A stretch of DNA of 60,000 nt from Cryptomeria japonica (Eukaryota; Streptophyta; Pinopsida; Cupressales; Cupressaceae): NCBI RefSeq assembly GCF_030272615.1, contig NC_081410.1, positions 573,141,241 through 573,201,240 on the forward strand. The letters are read 5' to 3'. Positions 22,670 through 35,130 of this stretch are shown here, one piece after another (the first letter of the stretch is position 1; each line of letters begins with the position of its first letter). The translations under genes and the position numbers were made by a program. The notes under the pieces are model-generated. The model was not told where the DNA came from and did not search any database. It was given only the letters and a program-made list of their open reading frames with translations.

Positions 22670-23264
22670 TTTACCAATATCGGTTTCCATCACTGCTCTA
22701 CTACTAGCTGCATAACAATTCCATTACCAGTTGCTTGGACCTATTTTGGTGATCTATCGGAACCCCTTTCGAAGCTTGCAGAGCCTTGGGTGTTGATTCT
22801 GATGTTCCTTGGCATGTGGCCAACCTTTTCCCATGATCTACACTTCATCCTTTGGATTTTTTGGAGGAATCTCTTAGCGGAGGCTGACCTTGTTGGTTTT
22901 ACATGTTAGGTCTTGTTCTTCGGGTTTTGATCCCTTTTTGGGCCGATCGGATCCCCTTGGATCGTATAAATAATTGTAATTGAGCATTAGAATGGATCAA
23001 AGGTTGAAGATAGAACATAGAAGATAGATCTATAGTTTTGAGGTCCTGATTGTGATCTATTTTGTACTTTGAGCATGTTTTAGCAGACCTATGAGCCGGT
23101 TTCTGTAACCCAGTTGTTAACAGTTGGTTGTAATCAGTTTTCATGAAATAAAACAATCTAAACTGCATTGCCTTTATCATATCTTTGTGTTTCCATTGTG
23201 TTTACTCTTGTTGATTGGCCTGGATTGATCTCTTTGAGGTACCCCCTAACTAGTGACTGCTTTA
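22670..23264 (+). repeat. E5 5' LTR (left end uncertain)
   Basis: This aligns with about 28107-28698, for example around GGACCTATTTTGGTGATCTA and ATAGAAGATAGATCTATAG. A TATA box, TATAAATAA, is at 22975-22983, and the 3' copy has TATAAAT at 28398-28404. A primer-like TGGCATCAGAG follows at 23267-23277. The stretch 22545-22669 may be more of this LTR. Confidence 0.75.
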
Positions 23265-23368
23265 AGTGGCATCAGAGTAGTTTTTTGTTCTAGAGGTTGT
23301 GTCCTGAGATTTTTGTTGTAGGGTGGTGGATTATGAATTTGATCTACAGTTGCAGAGGATCGACGTAA

Positions 23369-24590
23369 ATGATGGTGCAAAGAGGAACTAGGAATGGTGG
23401 AGCATGTGGGAATGAAGACCCTACTATGATGGAAATGTTGTGAGGGATAGAAGACTGGTTGGAAGTCGTGGAGACAACCCAGAGAAGAGGCGAACACATT
23501 GAAGATGTAAGTGAAAATGAAGGAGAAGAAGCCCCGACAAAACAAGTGAACCCACCAGTGATTGATCCAGATGAGGAAATTTTTTTGAGGGTTTTGATTA
23601 GGGCGAATACTAAACCTTATTTTACCCCACCGGAATATGATGGGAAGTTGGATTTAGATGAATTGATGGATTGGATCTTAGAGATGGAGAAATATTTTGA
23701 TTTTGAAAACACTGCAGAAGAAACGAAGGTGAAATATGTCTGTACCCAGTTGAAAGGTCATGCATCTCTTTGGTGGGATCATTTGCAAGTTCATAGATAG
23801 AGAAGAGGTAAAGAGAAGATCAAGACATGGGATCAGATGATTGCTAAGTTGAATTCAAAATTTATGCCAGTTGATTATGAAGTGAATCTATTCTAGAAGT
23901 TGCAAAATTTGAGACAAAAGGAATCTAGTGCGAAGGAATACATTGAAGCATTTTACAAGTTGAATATCAGATCCAGACATGTTGATGATGAAGTTGAACA
24001 AGTTGCAAGATATTTAAATGGATTGCGGGTGTCTATACAAGATGAACTTAGTTTGGTCAAATTATAGAGTGTTGAAGAGGTTTACCAGTATGACCTAAAG
24101 GAAGAAGATAAGATAAACAAAAGACATGAGTAGAGGCAGAGAGGCGAAGGTGGAAGGTTTATCGAAGGAAGATTTCAAGGAGGAAGAGGTTATACTGGAG
24201 GTACAGGAAACTGTTTAGATCAGAACAAAGACAAGGAAGTGAACACAGAAGGTAATTCATACCATAAAGATGATAGAAATTTCTATCGGAGGAGAGAACT
24301 GGATGGCTACCAGAATGAGAATTTTGGAAGACAAGACAAGAGAACATTTAGAGGAGCTTTCTATAAGTGTGGAGGAGAAGGTCATCATGATTTTGAGTGT
24401 AAGAAGATAGAGAATACTAGAAGAGAAGTAGTGGTGGAAGAAAACCCCACTGAATCAAACAATAAATCAAAAGATGGAGATCTATTGATGATGAGGAGAG
24501 CTTTGTGTCATATTGGGAGAGATGAAGAGCCCTTGCAGAGGAAGAATTTGTTCAAGACCAGATGTAAGGTATCTGGTAAGTGTTGTAAAT
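23369..24590 (+). pseudogene. E5 gag
   Basis: The frame from ATG 23369 reads a Gly/Glu-rich N-terminus, then a gag domain (PPEYDGKLDLDELMDWILEM, LKGHASLWWDHLQ, AKEYIEAFYKLN). An Arg/Gly-rich stretch and one zinc knuckle near 24357-24405 follow; the knuckle is KCGGEGHHDFEC and its first Cys reads Tyr. In-frame stops are TGA near 23441 and TAG at 23798, 23893, 24064 and 24128. Gag would form the particle and bind RNA through the knuckle. Confidence 0.85.
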
Positions 24591-25090
24591 TAGTTATTGA
24601 TAGTGGTAGTTAAAATAATCTTGTTTCAGAAGAGATGGTGAATAAGTTGAATTTGGAGAGATTGAAACACCCTAAGCCTTATTAGATAGCATGGATTCAG
24701 GATGAACATAATTTGTTAGTAAGTGAGCAATGTTTGGTGAAATACAAAATTGGGAATTATCATGATGAAGTCTTATGTAATATTATGCCTATGGATATTT
24801 GTCATCTTTTGTTGGATAGACCTTCGTAGTTTGATAGATAGGCAATACATAATTGGAGGAAGAATACATAAACTATTGTGGCCAATGGGATGAATCAAAC
24901 CTTGTTACTTTTGGAAAAATATTTGAAGAATGAAGTCTGTATGAATGCTAAAATCTGTTTGGTAGATGGAAGGAAATTCTTGGATGGATTGAGACATGAG
25001 AATGTGTGTTTTGCCTTAGTTCCTAAGAAGACTGAGAATCTGGAGCATGAGGAGGAACAAACAAAGGAGATAAAAGATTTGTTGACATAA
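24591..25090 (+). pseudogene. E5 aspartic protease
   Basis: KLVIDSGS gives the Asp-Ser-Gly catalytic loop at about 24590, followed by a TAA and then NLVSEEMVNKLNL. The C-terminal motif reads CHLLLDRPS, where Gly and Trp of the usual LLGRPW are altered. TAG stops occur near 24682, 24826 and 24838, and TAA near 24869 and 25088. The frame continues into the linker before reverse transcriptase. Confidence 0.8.
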
Positions 25091-26530
25091 TATGAAGACA
25101 TCATTTTAGATAATGTACTTGATGGATTGCCACCTATGAGAAGTATCAGTCATTGCATGGACCTAGTTCCCGGAGCTAGTTTTCCTAACAAAGTTGCACA
25201 CTAGATGACATTAGCAGAGAATGAATAACTAAATAGACAAGTCCAGGAGTTGTTGAAGAAAGGTTTGATCAGGGAAAGTCTGAGCCCTTGTTCAGTACCA
25301 ACAATATTAGCACCTAAGAAGAATGGAGAGTGGAGAATGTGTACTGATTCTAGAGCAATAAACAAGATCACAAAGAAATATCGGTTTTCTTTGCCTAGGA
25401 TGGATGACATAATGGACTATTTGAGTGGAGCCAAATTTTATAAAGATAGATTTGAAGAGTGGATATCATCAGATCAACATCAAAGAAGGAGATGAGTGAA
25501 AGACAACATTCAAGACAAATGAAGGACTATATGAATGGTTGGTGATGCATTTTGGGTTAACTAATACACGGATTACTTTCATGAGGTTGATGAATGAGGT
25601 ATTGAAGAAATTCTTGGGTAAGTTTGTTATTGTGGATTTGGATGACATTCTGATTTTCAGTAAGACAAAAGAGGAGCATTTGTTGCAATTGAGACAAGTT
25701 TTGTAGAGGTTGAGAGAAGAAAAGTTGTTGATAAACATTAAGAAGTGTACTTTCATGAAGGATGAGTTAGTCTATTTGGGATTTGTGATATCTAAGGATG
25801 GTTTAAAGATGGACCCTGAGAAAGTAAAAGCAATTGTTGAGTGGCCTACACTGAAGAGCATTGGAGAAGCAAGATCATTTCCTGGATTGGCTAGTTTTTA
25901 CCGGAAGTTCATCAGAAATTCTAGTTTAGTTTGTAAACCTACGATTGAGACCATGAGGGGAGATTGGAAGGAATTCAAGTGGACCACCAGAGAAAACAAA
26001 AGTTTTGAACTATTGAAGTAGAAAGTGACTAAGGAGCCTGTTATCTTTATTGGATTTCAATAAAGTATTTCAAGTGGATTGTGATGCAAGTGGAACAACA
26101 ATAGGAGTAGTATCTTATTTCAGTGAGAAATTGAATGATGCCCAAAGGATATATTCAGTGTATGATCAAGAGTTTTATGCCATAGTTCAATCCTTGAAGA
26201 GGTGGAGACATTACCTATTGCCTAAGGAGTTTGGGTTGTATACAAATCATCAAGCTTTATAGTATTTGAACAGTCAGAGTAAGTTGAATCAGAGACATAT
26301 GAGATGGGTAGAGTTTTTGTAGAGAACCTTTGTGTTGAAGCATAGAAGTGGAAAATATAACAAAGTTGTTGATACATTGAGTAGGAGAAGGAATTTGTTG
26401 ATAGAGATGAGAGTGACAGTATTAGGATTTGAAGAATTGAAGACCTTGTATGATGATGACCCAGAATTTGTAGAACCTTGGAAAGCATGTAGAGAACCGG
26501 TTATGGTAGATAGAAGCAAGTAGTTGGATT
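25091..26530 (+). pseudogene. E5 reverse transcriptase and RNase H
   Basis: This contains LLKKGLIRESLSPCSVP, WRMCTDSRAINKITKKYRF, the catalytic LDDILIFSK near 25640 and the thumb LGFVISKDGLKMDPEKV. RNase H follows with QVDCDASGTTIG, YSVYDQEFYAIVQ and HYLLPKEF. A one-base shift near 25445 falls inside the palm domain, and TGA (from TGG) is near 25493. TAG stops at about 25703, 26018, 26258 and 26320 replace positions that are Gln in relatives. Confidence 0.88.
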
Positions 26531-27480
26531 ACTTCATTTAGGATGGGATGTTATTCAAAGGAGTTTAGTTGTGCATACCTAAGAGTTCTTTGAGGGAGAA
26601 TCTGATAAAGGAGAAACATAGTGGAGGATTAGCTGAACATTTCGGTAGTGATAAAATAGTAGCATTGGTGAGTGAGCATTACTTTTGGCCCTTGATTTAT
26701 AAGGATGTTAAGAAATATGTGCAAAGTTGTAGAGTTTGTCAAGTTGGAAAGGGTAGTAGTTAGAATGTGGGATTGTATAAACCTTTGACATTACCAGTAA
26801 GACCTTGGGAGGATATAAGCATTGATTTCATACTTGGATTACCTAAAACACCAAGAGGGAATGATTCTATATTTGTGGTAGTGGATAGATTCTCAAAGAT
26901 GGCTCATTTCATACCTTTTAAGAAGAAATTTTATGCATTACATGTAGAAGACCTATTTTCAAGGAAGTAGTGAGATTGCATGGATTACCTAAGAGAATAG
27001 TTTCAGACAGAGACACTAAGTTTGTTGGCTATTTTTGGAGAACAATTTGGAAGAAGATGAAAATAGATTTGAAGTTCAGTTCTACCTTTTATCCACAGAC
27101 TGATGGACAGACGTAAGTAGTTAACCAGAGCTTGGAAAATTTGTTGAGATGTCTAGTTGGAGATAAACCCGAAAGTTGGGATTTGATTCTTGCACAAGCA
27201 ATGTTTTCCTACAACAATTCAGTAAATAGGAGTATCAAAATAACACCTTTTGAGATTGTTACTAGAGTGCATCCTAGAGGTATATCAGAACTAAGAGATA
27301 TTAGTAGTGAAGACTAGAGAAATTCAGAAGAAGAAGATTTTGCAGATCACATGGCAACCTTGCATATTCAAGTTAAGCAATATTTGGAGGACATGAACAA
27401 CAAGTATAAGGAGAAGGCAGATGAGAAGAGGAGACATATGGAATCTAAAGTTGGTGATGAAGTGATGGTATATCTGAGAA
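26531..27480 (+). pseudogene. E5 integrase
   Basis: The zinc module is HSGGLAEHFGSDK followed by CRVCQVG. The core has [10 protein letters not shown] near 26818 (first Asp) and SDRDTKFVG near 27005 (second Asp). The segment DGQT-stop-VVNQSLENLL near 27105 is where the catalytic Glu or a neighbouring Gln is expected. TAG stops are at about 26763 and 27315. A frameshift near 26970 breaks the core. Confidence 0.87.
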
Positions 27481-27869
27481 AAGGAAATTCTTGATTGAAA
27501 CTTATAACAGATTGCAGATGAAAAAGTTTGGACCTTGTAGGATTTTGAGGAAGTTCATTTTTGGGAATGCATATGAAGTGGAGTTGCCGGATAGTCTGAG
27601 TATTTCACCTGTGTTTAACATTTTAGATCTTCATGAGTATCATGAACTAAAATTAAGTGAGAATATTATTGTAGGCTTGGATAAACAGTTGCCCCGGAAG
27701 GAACCAGATTAGATTGAAGACATTTTGGAGAGTAGGATTAGGTGTAGTACCCAAAGCAGTCAGTATAAGGAGTATCTAGTAAAGTGGAAGGACAGACTAG
27801 TTGAAGATTAATCTTGGATTTCTCAAGCAGAGGTAGACTGCCTTGGTTTTCCTCTAACCCCAGCAAAGT
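27481..27869 (+). pseudogene. E5 integrase C-terminus with chromodomain-like segment
   Basis: MKKFGPCRILRKFIFGNAYE and LPDSLSISPVFNILDLHEYH are the standard C-terminal integrase motifs of plant gypsy elements. They are followed by YKEYLVKWKDRLVED and SWISQAEV, which match the end of a chromodomain. Chromodomains can steer integration to marked chromatin. Stops lie at 27710 (TAG) and near 27811 (TAA). Confidence 0.8.
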
Positions 27870-27899
27870 GAGAGCCTCACTTTTTCAATAATCCTAGAT

Positions 27900-28698
27900 G
27901 TCTGATGTAGGAGCATCCTCGGCTCATAGCAATCCTGCACCAACCAAAAAACATTTTCTTCCTATTTTGATTTCTATTTGTAGTTTAAACATTTCTTTCA
28001 GTGTGTCTCAGTTTTGGCTCACCAGATCCTATGGAGTTTGATTCTACTTGAAGACTTTATCATCTTTCTTATTCCCAAACCACGTCGCATTTGGATCATT
28101 TTCTCGTAAGTTATCACTATCAGTTTCCTTGGCAATTTCCTATTACCGGTTGACAGTTTCTTGTTACCAGTTGCCTGGACCTATTTTGGTGATCTATCAA
28201 AACCCCTTCCAAAGCTTTTAGAACCCCTATTCTAATGTTCCTTAGCATGTGGCTGACATTTTTCCATGATCTACACTTCATCCTTTGGATTTTCTGGAGT
28301 AATCTTTTGGTGGAGGCTAACCTTGTTGATTTTTACACATCAGGTCTTGTTCTTTGGGTTTTGATCCTTGTTTGGGCCAACCAGATCCCCTTGGATCATA
28401 TAAATCATTTTAATTGAGCATTAGAATGGATTGAAGGTTGAAGGTAGAACATAGAAGATAGATCTATAGTTTTGAGGTCCCGGTTGTGACCTATTCCGTA
28501 CTTTGAGCATGTTTTAGCAGGCCTGTGAGTTGTTTTCTATAACTCGGTTGTTATCGGTTGGTTGTAATCAGTTTTCATGAAATAAAACAATTTGTTTTGC
28601 ATTGCCTCCATCATATCTTTGTGTTTTTGTTGTGTTTACTCTTGTTGACCAGCCTAGATTGATCTCTTTGAGGTCCCTCCTAACTGATGATTGCTTTA
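27900..28698 (+). repeat. E5 3' LTR (left end uncertain)
   Basis: It matches the 5' LTR from about 28107 to GATTGCTTTA at 28698. The first 200 bases lack a clear partner because the 5' copy is degraded or truncated there. Confidence 0.75.
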
Positions 28699-29395
28699 GG
28701 CTGCTAGATATCAAGCTGATCCAAAGGAGATTCATGTCACTGTTGTTAAAAGGATATTCAAATATTTAAAGGGAACTAGAGATTATGGTTTATGATATCC
28801 AAAGAATGATGATTTCATGTTGTGTACTTACACTAATGCAATTTGAGCAGGTGATGTTGATGACTGGAAGAGTACTACCTGTGGAGCATTCTTTTTAGGT
28901 AAGCAGTTGGTTTCATGGGCTAGCAAGAAACAAGATTTAGTAACTTTATCTACTGTTGAAGCTAAGTACATTGTTGCTGCTAGCAATTGCATTCACATAG
29001 TTTGGATGAAGCAAATGTTGAAAGATATCAGAGTTATTTATGACGAGCCTACAGTTATATACTATGATAATTCTAGTGCTATAAACATGCCAAATAATCT
29101 GGTGCAACATTCAAAAACTAAACATATATCAATCAAATATAATTACTTGAGAGAGAAAGTTAGTGAACAAAAGGTGAAGCTAGAATATGTATCTACAAAG
29201 GAACAAATTGTTGATATTTTCACTAAGCCTTTGCTTGCAGATACATTTGTCTATTTGAGAGACAAGTTAGGGGTATCCACCCTCTTGATGAGAACTAGAT
29301 GCATTGAGTTGCATCAATTTGGTGGAATTCAAAGACTTATTCTTTTATCTAGATTTATGAGTTGGTGTTGCTCCTTTGCTGGAGTAGTCTGTTGA
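28699..29395 (+). pseudogene. E6 copia RNase H
   Basis: It starts abruptly at the E5 boundary with a frame reading AARYQADPKEIHVTVVKRI, then an RNase H: GDVDDWKSTTCGAFFLG, LSTVEAKYIVAASNCIH and YYDNSSAINMPNNLVQHS, ending VDIFTKPLLADTFVYLRDKL. Two Trp codons became TGA near 28791 and 28843. The last 485 bases are an open frame. It encodes the 3' end of a SIRE/Tork-like copia pol; the 5' part is absent from the window. Confidence 0.88.
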
Positions 29396-29620
29396 TTTGG
29401 TTGTGTGTCCCATGGGGAGAGAGATTCATGATTATGTTTTGGGAGAGAGTCTATTTTTCTGCTTAGGTGATCTTTGGCATTGTTGTCAAAGGGGGAGATA
29501 GATCATGTGAAAAACTTCTTTATCTATCTTGATCTTAGAGATCTTGCTGGTGATATCTTCTTTTTTTGCATTGACTATTTTTCACACTCATATGTTGTCA
29601 TCAATGCCAAAGGGGGACAT
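29396..29620 (+). promoter_or_regulatory. E6 3' untranslated region with two polypurine tracts
   Basis: TCAAAGGGGGAGATAG near 29488 and CCAAAGGGGGACAT at 29608-29620 are both preceded by a TTGGCATTG or CATCAATG phrase. The second abuts the LTR. Confidence 0.7.
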
Positions 29621-30971
29621 TGTTGGATTATTAAGGAGATTGTTGGATTTGGTTGTTCATTGCTGCTTCTAGGATATGTTGTTGTTATTGATGTCAACAT
29701 ATTCTTGTGAGTTATTCTGGTGAGTTTGGGAAGAGTTTTTGGTCCAGTTTTGTAGTTTGGTTGTGCTAATCACCATTCTGCAGAATCCTGTATTTCCTCT
29801 GGTATATTTTGGTGTGATCAGATCTTGTACCGAGACTTTGGATTATTATTTGGGATGATCTTGTGTATCTTTATTTTAGATGGTTCATGATTTGGCACCC
29901 TACAAGTTATCTTTCCTCATGACAGTTGCTAATTGGTTGTGTTCTTGAGGTTTGAGATGTTGACCGATGAAGATTTGAAAAGAGGTATTGGTGCAACTGT
30001 TCTGAATGATTATAACATGCTTGCTAGTGTTTCAAAGTTTTGTCCTATTTATTTTGGCATCTGCATTGATCGTTGTGCAATTTTTTGGTGATTTCTATGA
30101 ACTGGCAATGATTTGTGTGTTATGTCGTATTTCTGGTGGTGTAGTGTGTTGTGGTTGATCTTGACAGAATTTTTGATGGTGTAGCATGATTTGGGAATTT
30201 GAATTAGATCCATGCTATGTAATAGTATTGGTCCAGTGGTTGATCTTTATATCATGTAGTGTAATTTTTGTAACTATGAGTTGAGGGTTGAGGGTTTGGC
30301 CGACCTTGTTATCAAGGTTGATGATTTGTACATATAGGTGTTAGTATTGTGTCTACATTTTCAGAGAGAGGTAAATGTGCAAACAAGGATGTATCATTCA
30401 ATGAAGTGTTGAGGTGTGTTTGGTGTTGCAAAGCAGACAATTGTGCTTAATGGAAACTGTCATTAGGCATTTGTAGATGATATCATTGCAGTTCATTCCT
30501 TCTAGATTGTAATCTGAATCATATTGTAAGTCAATGAGACTTTCCTAAGGATTGTAGCCTTCCAAGCATATATCTTTTAAGTAGTGATCTCTATGCAGTG
30601 AGCCTAAATGTAAGTGCATTCCCCATCTATGTAATATTTATGTACTCTTGGCCATAGTATATGAATATTGTGGGTTCCAACCCCACTATGGTTTTTCCTT
30701 TTCCGGGTTCCCATGTAAAAATTCTGGTGTTGTGGATCTGTGTATTTATTGTTGCATGTTTATGCTCTTATCTATTATGCATGTTAATCGGTGGATAAAG
30801 AATAAGTTTGTGGTTTCAATTTCTAGTAGATCACTGATTCACCCCCCCTTCTCAGTGATCTCTGATTCTAGCACTATTTTGATCTTATATCACCTATTTC
30901 TTCTAGTTGCATGTGATCTACAAACCAAAATCATATCATGTCTTGGTTCTCACTTCTTGTAGAATCTAACA
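29621..30971 (+). repeat. E6 LTR
   Basis: It begins TGTTGGATTA after the polypurine tract and ends GAATCTAACA, 1,351 bases. It has the conserved GGTTTTTCCTTTTCCGGGTT block near 30690 and the ATTCACCCCCCCTTCTCAG block near 30837. Confidence 0.8.
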
Positions 30972-30983
30972 TGGTATCAGTGT
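30972..30983 (+). promoter_or_regulatory. Primer-binding site directly after the E6 LTR
   Basis: TGGTATCAGTGT matches the initiator tRNA-Met site in its first nine bases. Its place right after an LTR that also follows a polypurine tract means the LTR has internal sequence on both sides. Confidence 0.6.
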
Positions 30984-31443
30984 CATGTTGTCTAGTATAG
31001 ATCATTTTTTTCTTATTTTTAGAGAGATTTGAGGCTATTAGATACATGACATTTTCTTTTAAATCAATTATGCTCTTCTCCTACTTTCTTGTATGACTTG
31101 GAGAATCATTTTTTTTTTTAAAAAAAGCTTCTAGTTAATCTAGTTTGTATATATGTCTTCTTGCAAGATCTAGGTGATTACAACTTCTTGGTAATATTGG
31201 AGGCTTTTTTAGCATTTTTAGTGTTCAAAAGGTTTGAGAAAGTTCATAGTAACTTATATTTCATTGAAATTAGAGATTGGAGGACATGATAACAAACCAA
31301 AGTAAAAAACTTTAAAATTTTTTGTGAGTCATTTTCTTTTTTGATTTAGAAATATAGATTCCACTCATTTGCAGGAAAAATGATTTTTTGATCCTATTCC
31401 TAGGGTCAAAAAATCTATCTGGGTATATGTTAATTTTTGTATA
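30984..31443 (+). other. Leader-like non-coding sequence after E6 LTR
   Basis: AT-rich, with T and A runs and no frame that I can support. It ends where E7 begins. Confidence 0.4.
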
Positions 31444-32911
31444 TGTTATTATGAGGGTCCGGTTACTACTGAGAGAGGAGGGGTGAATCAATAGTAAAAC
31501 AATTCTGAAATACTTCAAAAAGTTGTATCGGTAACTACTCAAACATTCTGCTAAACTGATTTACCAAATGATTCACCCAAGTGTTCATCATTATGCAAAT
31601 ATAGTAAAGATATCAAATGCACAAATCAATAATGCAACCACCATATGAATACAAATTATTTTCATGTGGAAACCCAAATGGGAAAAACCATGGTGGGAAT
31701 TAGCACCCACAAAATATTTGCACTCTTTCGGAATGCACCCGGTTAAAGGCCTAGCCTGGTTAGGAGCTTACAATATGCCTGGTTAAGAGAAGACCATGTT
31801 AGGAGTTACCCGGTTAAGGGATTTTGCCTCAACCCTTTTACGAGTAACCTTGTTAGAGGATTTTAAAATCAAGTTAATGAGCCACCCGATGAAGGGATTT
31901 ACAATATAATACATGTTAGGATCTACCTAATTAAATGATTTCAAACTACTGTAACTGTTAGGGAACAATAGGGCAAATGATCTGATTACAACACTTCCTT
32001 GCTTGCTAGTACAAATCATTTTCAGCACAACTCTGCTACACACATGCAGACACTTCAATCTGGTTTGACAACTCCTTCTTCTCAAACTACCAACATAAAA
32101 TCTCTTCACCAACTAGCCCTAAATATAGTTTTCAATTAGATCAACTACATAACCCTAACTACATTCAAAATACAATGAATTTACATTATAGATCATTACA
32201 ATAAATTTCTAGACAATTTCCACCATTGAATGATCACCGCACATCAATTTGATAAGAAATCAAGCCCTTGTCACATTCTACTAAGCACTTTGTTGTTTCC
32301 CAAGAAATTCAATCCTTGTACGTGGTCAAACACAATCTTATCATTACACATGGATTTTGACATGTCATCACTAACTTATCAAGATGATAAGATCCACCGC
32401 CAATCCTTAAATTGTTACCGGTTAAAGATCTATTATTGGTATGCATTCTTCTTCACATAGTTCACAACAATCAATCATAACTCACTCAATACACCGAATC
32501 TACTGATGCAGTTGTAATCACAGACTCATGCCAATGTCATAAACATATGTTCCAAACTGCAACATCTAAATCTACTCCAATCATCCATACTAGTCTCTTG
32601 ATCATCTCTCTATTCTTGCTTACTGATTTACAACAACCTAGCAGTTTTGTTGTCTAACACATTCCTCTACCGGTTAGGCTATACCGATAGGCCTAGATGA
32701 CTTAGATGACTCAACAAACATGGTTGCCATCAATGACAACACAAATAAATTCATCAAACAACTTACAACTATATCATCATCATCTAGCCAACAATCTCCA
32801 TCAACTTTACAAGTTATGCCAACAATAACTTTACCGGTCATCTTCTCATCTCATCAGCATCTCCATATGCCAACAATATCCCCATCATTATCTTCATCAG
32901 GTATGCCAAAA
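31444..32911 (-). repeat. E7 3' LTR
   Basis: It matches 36872-38280 up to 32831 and extends about 80 bases further toward the polypurine tract (minus-strand AAAGGGGGATATT near 32912-32923). The far end is approximate because GCCAACA-like ends occur three times. It has the palindrome array at about 31735-31935. Confidence 0.78.
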
Positions 32912-33401
32912 ATATCCCCCTTTGGCATTGATGGAAACACCAAAATAGCAATACCAAAAGCTCACCAAAATCTCATCATACAAAACTTGAACTCTAATTG
33001 TTATGAATGGTGTACTTGTTCTTTTTTCATCAGTTCTTCTCTCCCCACTCTTCACTGTTCTTCTCCTCATTTACTTTTATTCTCCTCCTTTGATTTACTT
33101 CTCCCCCTTTCACAACAATTCCAAAGGTGCAAAGTGTCAAATTCATCTTTTGTTGCTAGTGTTTTCTTCATCTCTGCTGCTCCCCCTGAGGAGTAGCCCT
33201 CTTCTCATCAATCCACAGTGAAAGATCTTCAATTATTCCACTAGATTGGTGTTGCAACAACATCTTAGTTGACCTTTGGTAGGGGTATTTAACCCCTAGC
33301 TTACCTCTAAGATATTAAAAGGTTTCCTTAGGCAATGGCTTAGTGAAGATATCAGCCAACTGCTCCTTACTTGACACATGATCCATTCTGACTTTCTTTT
33401 C

Positions 33402-33866
33402 CTACACTCTTTCCCTTAGAAAATGATACTTTAGTTCAATATGATTTGTTCTAGCATGCAATACAATATTATTTGAAATGTTTATTTCACTTGTATTATC
33501 ATGATATATGACCACCGGTTCTCTCATAGTCTCCTTAAATCCTTCCAATACATGTCTCATCCATATTTCTTGAGCACAACTCATAGATACAACCACATAC
33601 TCTGTTTTTGTTGTAGACTAAGAAATGCAACTTTGTTTCTTACTAGTCTAGGATACCAGTCTTCCTCCTAGAAAGAATGCTCCACCGATTGTGCTCTTCC
33701 GATCATCTATATTACCTATCCAATGAGCATCTATAAACACCTTCAAAGAGAAGTTGCCTTTGTATGGATACCATAATCCATAACCAATAGTTCCTCTAAA
33801 AGACTTGAAAATTCGCTTCACTGCAACCATATGAGTCTCTTTAGGACTTTTCTGAAATCTAGCCAC
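33402..33866 (-). pseudogene. E7 copia RNase H
   Basis: Two frames read KRIFKSFRGTIGYGLWYP, FIDAHWIGNIDDRKST and GGAFFLGGRLVS, then CAQEIWMRHVLEGF, IYHDNTSEINISNNIVLHA and LKYHFLRERV. They match the E9 RNase H closely. A TAG-type break near 33600-33650 separates them and replaces the usual Ser-Thr-x-Glu-Ala-Glu-Tyr part. Confidence 0.85.
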
Positions 33867-34676
33867 TATACCAATTGCATTAGAAATTTCTAGTATTCTA
33901 TGAACAACATACTATAGTTTTCCTATCATTGATCTATACTCAGTTTTATCCACTAGATCTGAATCATCTTCTTGGGATAATTTGCAACTAGTAACCATAG
34001 GGGTTCCAACTGGTTTACAGACTTCCATTTCAAAGGTTTTCAATACCTCCTTCACATATTTGGACTGGCTGATAAAGATTCCTCCTTTCATTTGTTGGAC
34101 CTACAAACCAATGAAAAATTTGATTTTACCTATCAAAGACATTTCAAATTCCTTTTTTATTTCTTCTGCAAAAGTTAAACTCATGTCATCATCTCCTCCA
34201 AATATGATATAATCTACAAACACTTTTGCAATTAATAACTTGTCTCCTTCTGCCTTCAAGTAAATTTTGTTGTCCTCATTAGTTCTTTGAAATCCAATCT
34301 TTATTAGGTGTGAATGGAGTCTCTCATACCATGCTATTGGAGCTTGCTTTAATCCATATAAAGCTTTATGAAGTTTTCACACCATGTCCTTTTCTTTAGT
34401 CAATGCAAACCCATCTGGTTGTTTAATGTAAACCTCTTCTTCTAAAATTCCATTCAAAAAAGAAGACTTCACAACCATTTGGTAAACCTTAAATCCTTTG
34501 AATACTACAAATACAACTAGCATTCTTACTCCTTCAAGTCTAGAAATTGGTGCAAAGGTTTCTCCATAATCCTCACCTTCTTGTGCATATCCTTTGCAAA
34601 CTAGTCTAGCCTTGAGCCTAATCACTTCACCATCTTCATTCAATTTATTCATGTACACCCACTTAGTAGCAATCAC
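33867..34676 (-). pseudogene. E7 copia reverse transcriptase
   Basis: The N-terminal frame (34676-34377) reads [40 protein letters not shown] and [20 protein letters not shown]. The Asp usually found in [11 protein letters not shown] reads Val here. Downstream frames, broken by stops, cover [10 protein letters not shown]-type, catalytic and LMEVCKPVGTP-type segments between 34370 and 33900. It is the same family as E9, about 80 percent alike by eye. Confidence 0.82.
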
Positions 34677-34679
34677 ATT

Positions 34680-35130
34680 TTTATCAGCTGGTCTAGGGAC
34701 AAGTGACTAAGTGTTATTCTTCTCTATTTCATCAAGCTCTTCATTTATAGCCTTTATCCAATCATCATCCTTGAAAGCTTCTCTCACTATCTTAGGTTCA
34801 ACTATGGAAATAAGACAAAGCACTTTCTCTAATCTTTCTTCTTGTTTGTACTGCATCATTCTTGTCTCCAATTATCTATTCTGCAGAGTGATTCAACTTT
34901 ACATATCTAGGTATAATCGGTTCTAGTATAGAAGTCTCTTCTTGTTCTTGTTCTTCATCTTCATCTTCCAGTTGAGCAGTATCCTCCACACTATTTTTCT
35001 TAGTATTATTTTGAAATTTTGGCTCAATAATCACTATCTTCTGTTCTTCTACCGCATCAGATTTTCTAGTATCATCATATTTCTTCACAACTAGGGTTTT
35101 TCGGTCTGAATGCTCTTCCACAATCTTCAC
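34680..35130 (-). pseudogene. E7 acidic linker before reverse transcriptase
   Basis: The minus frame is Glu/Asp-rich (LEDEDEEQEQEETSILEP) and ends IIPRYVKLNHSAE. It matches the E9 segment between integrase and reverse transcriptase (EDEEEKQEE, TIPRYVKLNHDPK). This is the most upstream part of pol kept in E7. Confidence 0.8.

Larger units (their letters stand above)
22545..28698 (+). mobile_element. E5: chromodomain-type Ty3/gypsy retrotransposon (decayed)
   Basis: Two LTR copies (about 22670-23264 and about 27900-28698) flank gag, protease, reverse transcriptase, RNase H, integrase and a chromodomain-like end in the chromovirus order. Upstream of about 22670 the LTRs are hard to align, so the left end is approximate. 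More than twenty stops, mostly TAG, and two or more frameshifts inactivate it. Confidence 0.85.

Noticed and set aside
32720-33221. Plus-strand 158-codon frame with Ser-rich start
   Set aside because: It lies across the E7 LTR end and 3' untranslated region in antisense. No domain and no support from the related E9 sequence.
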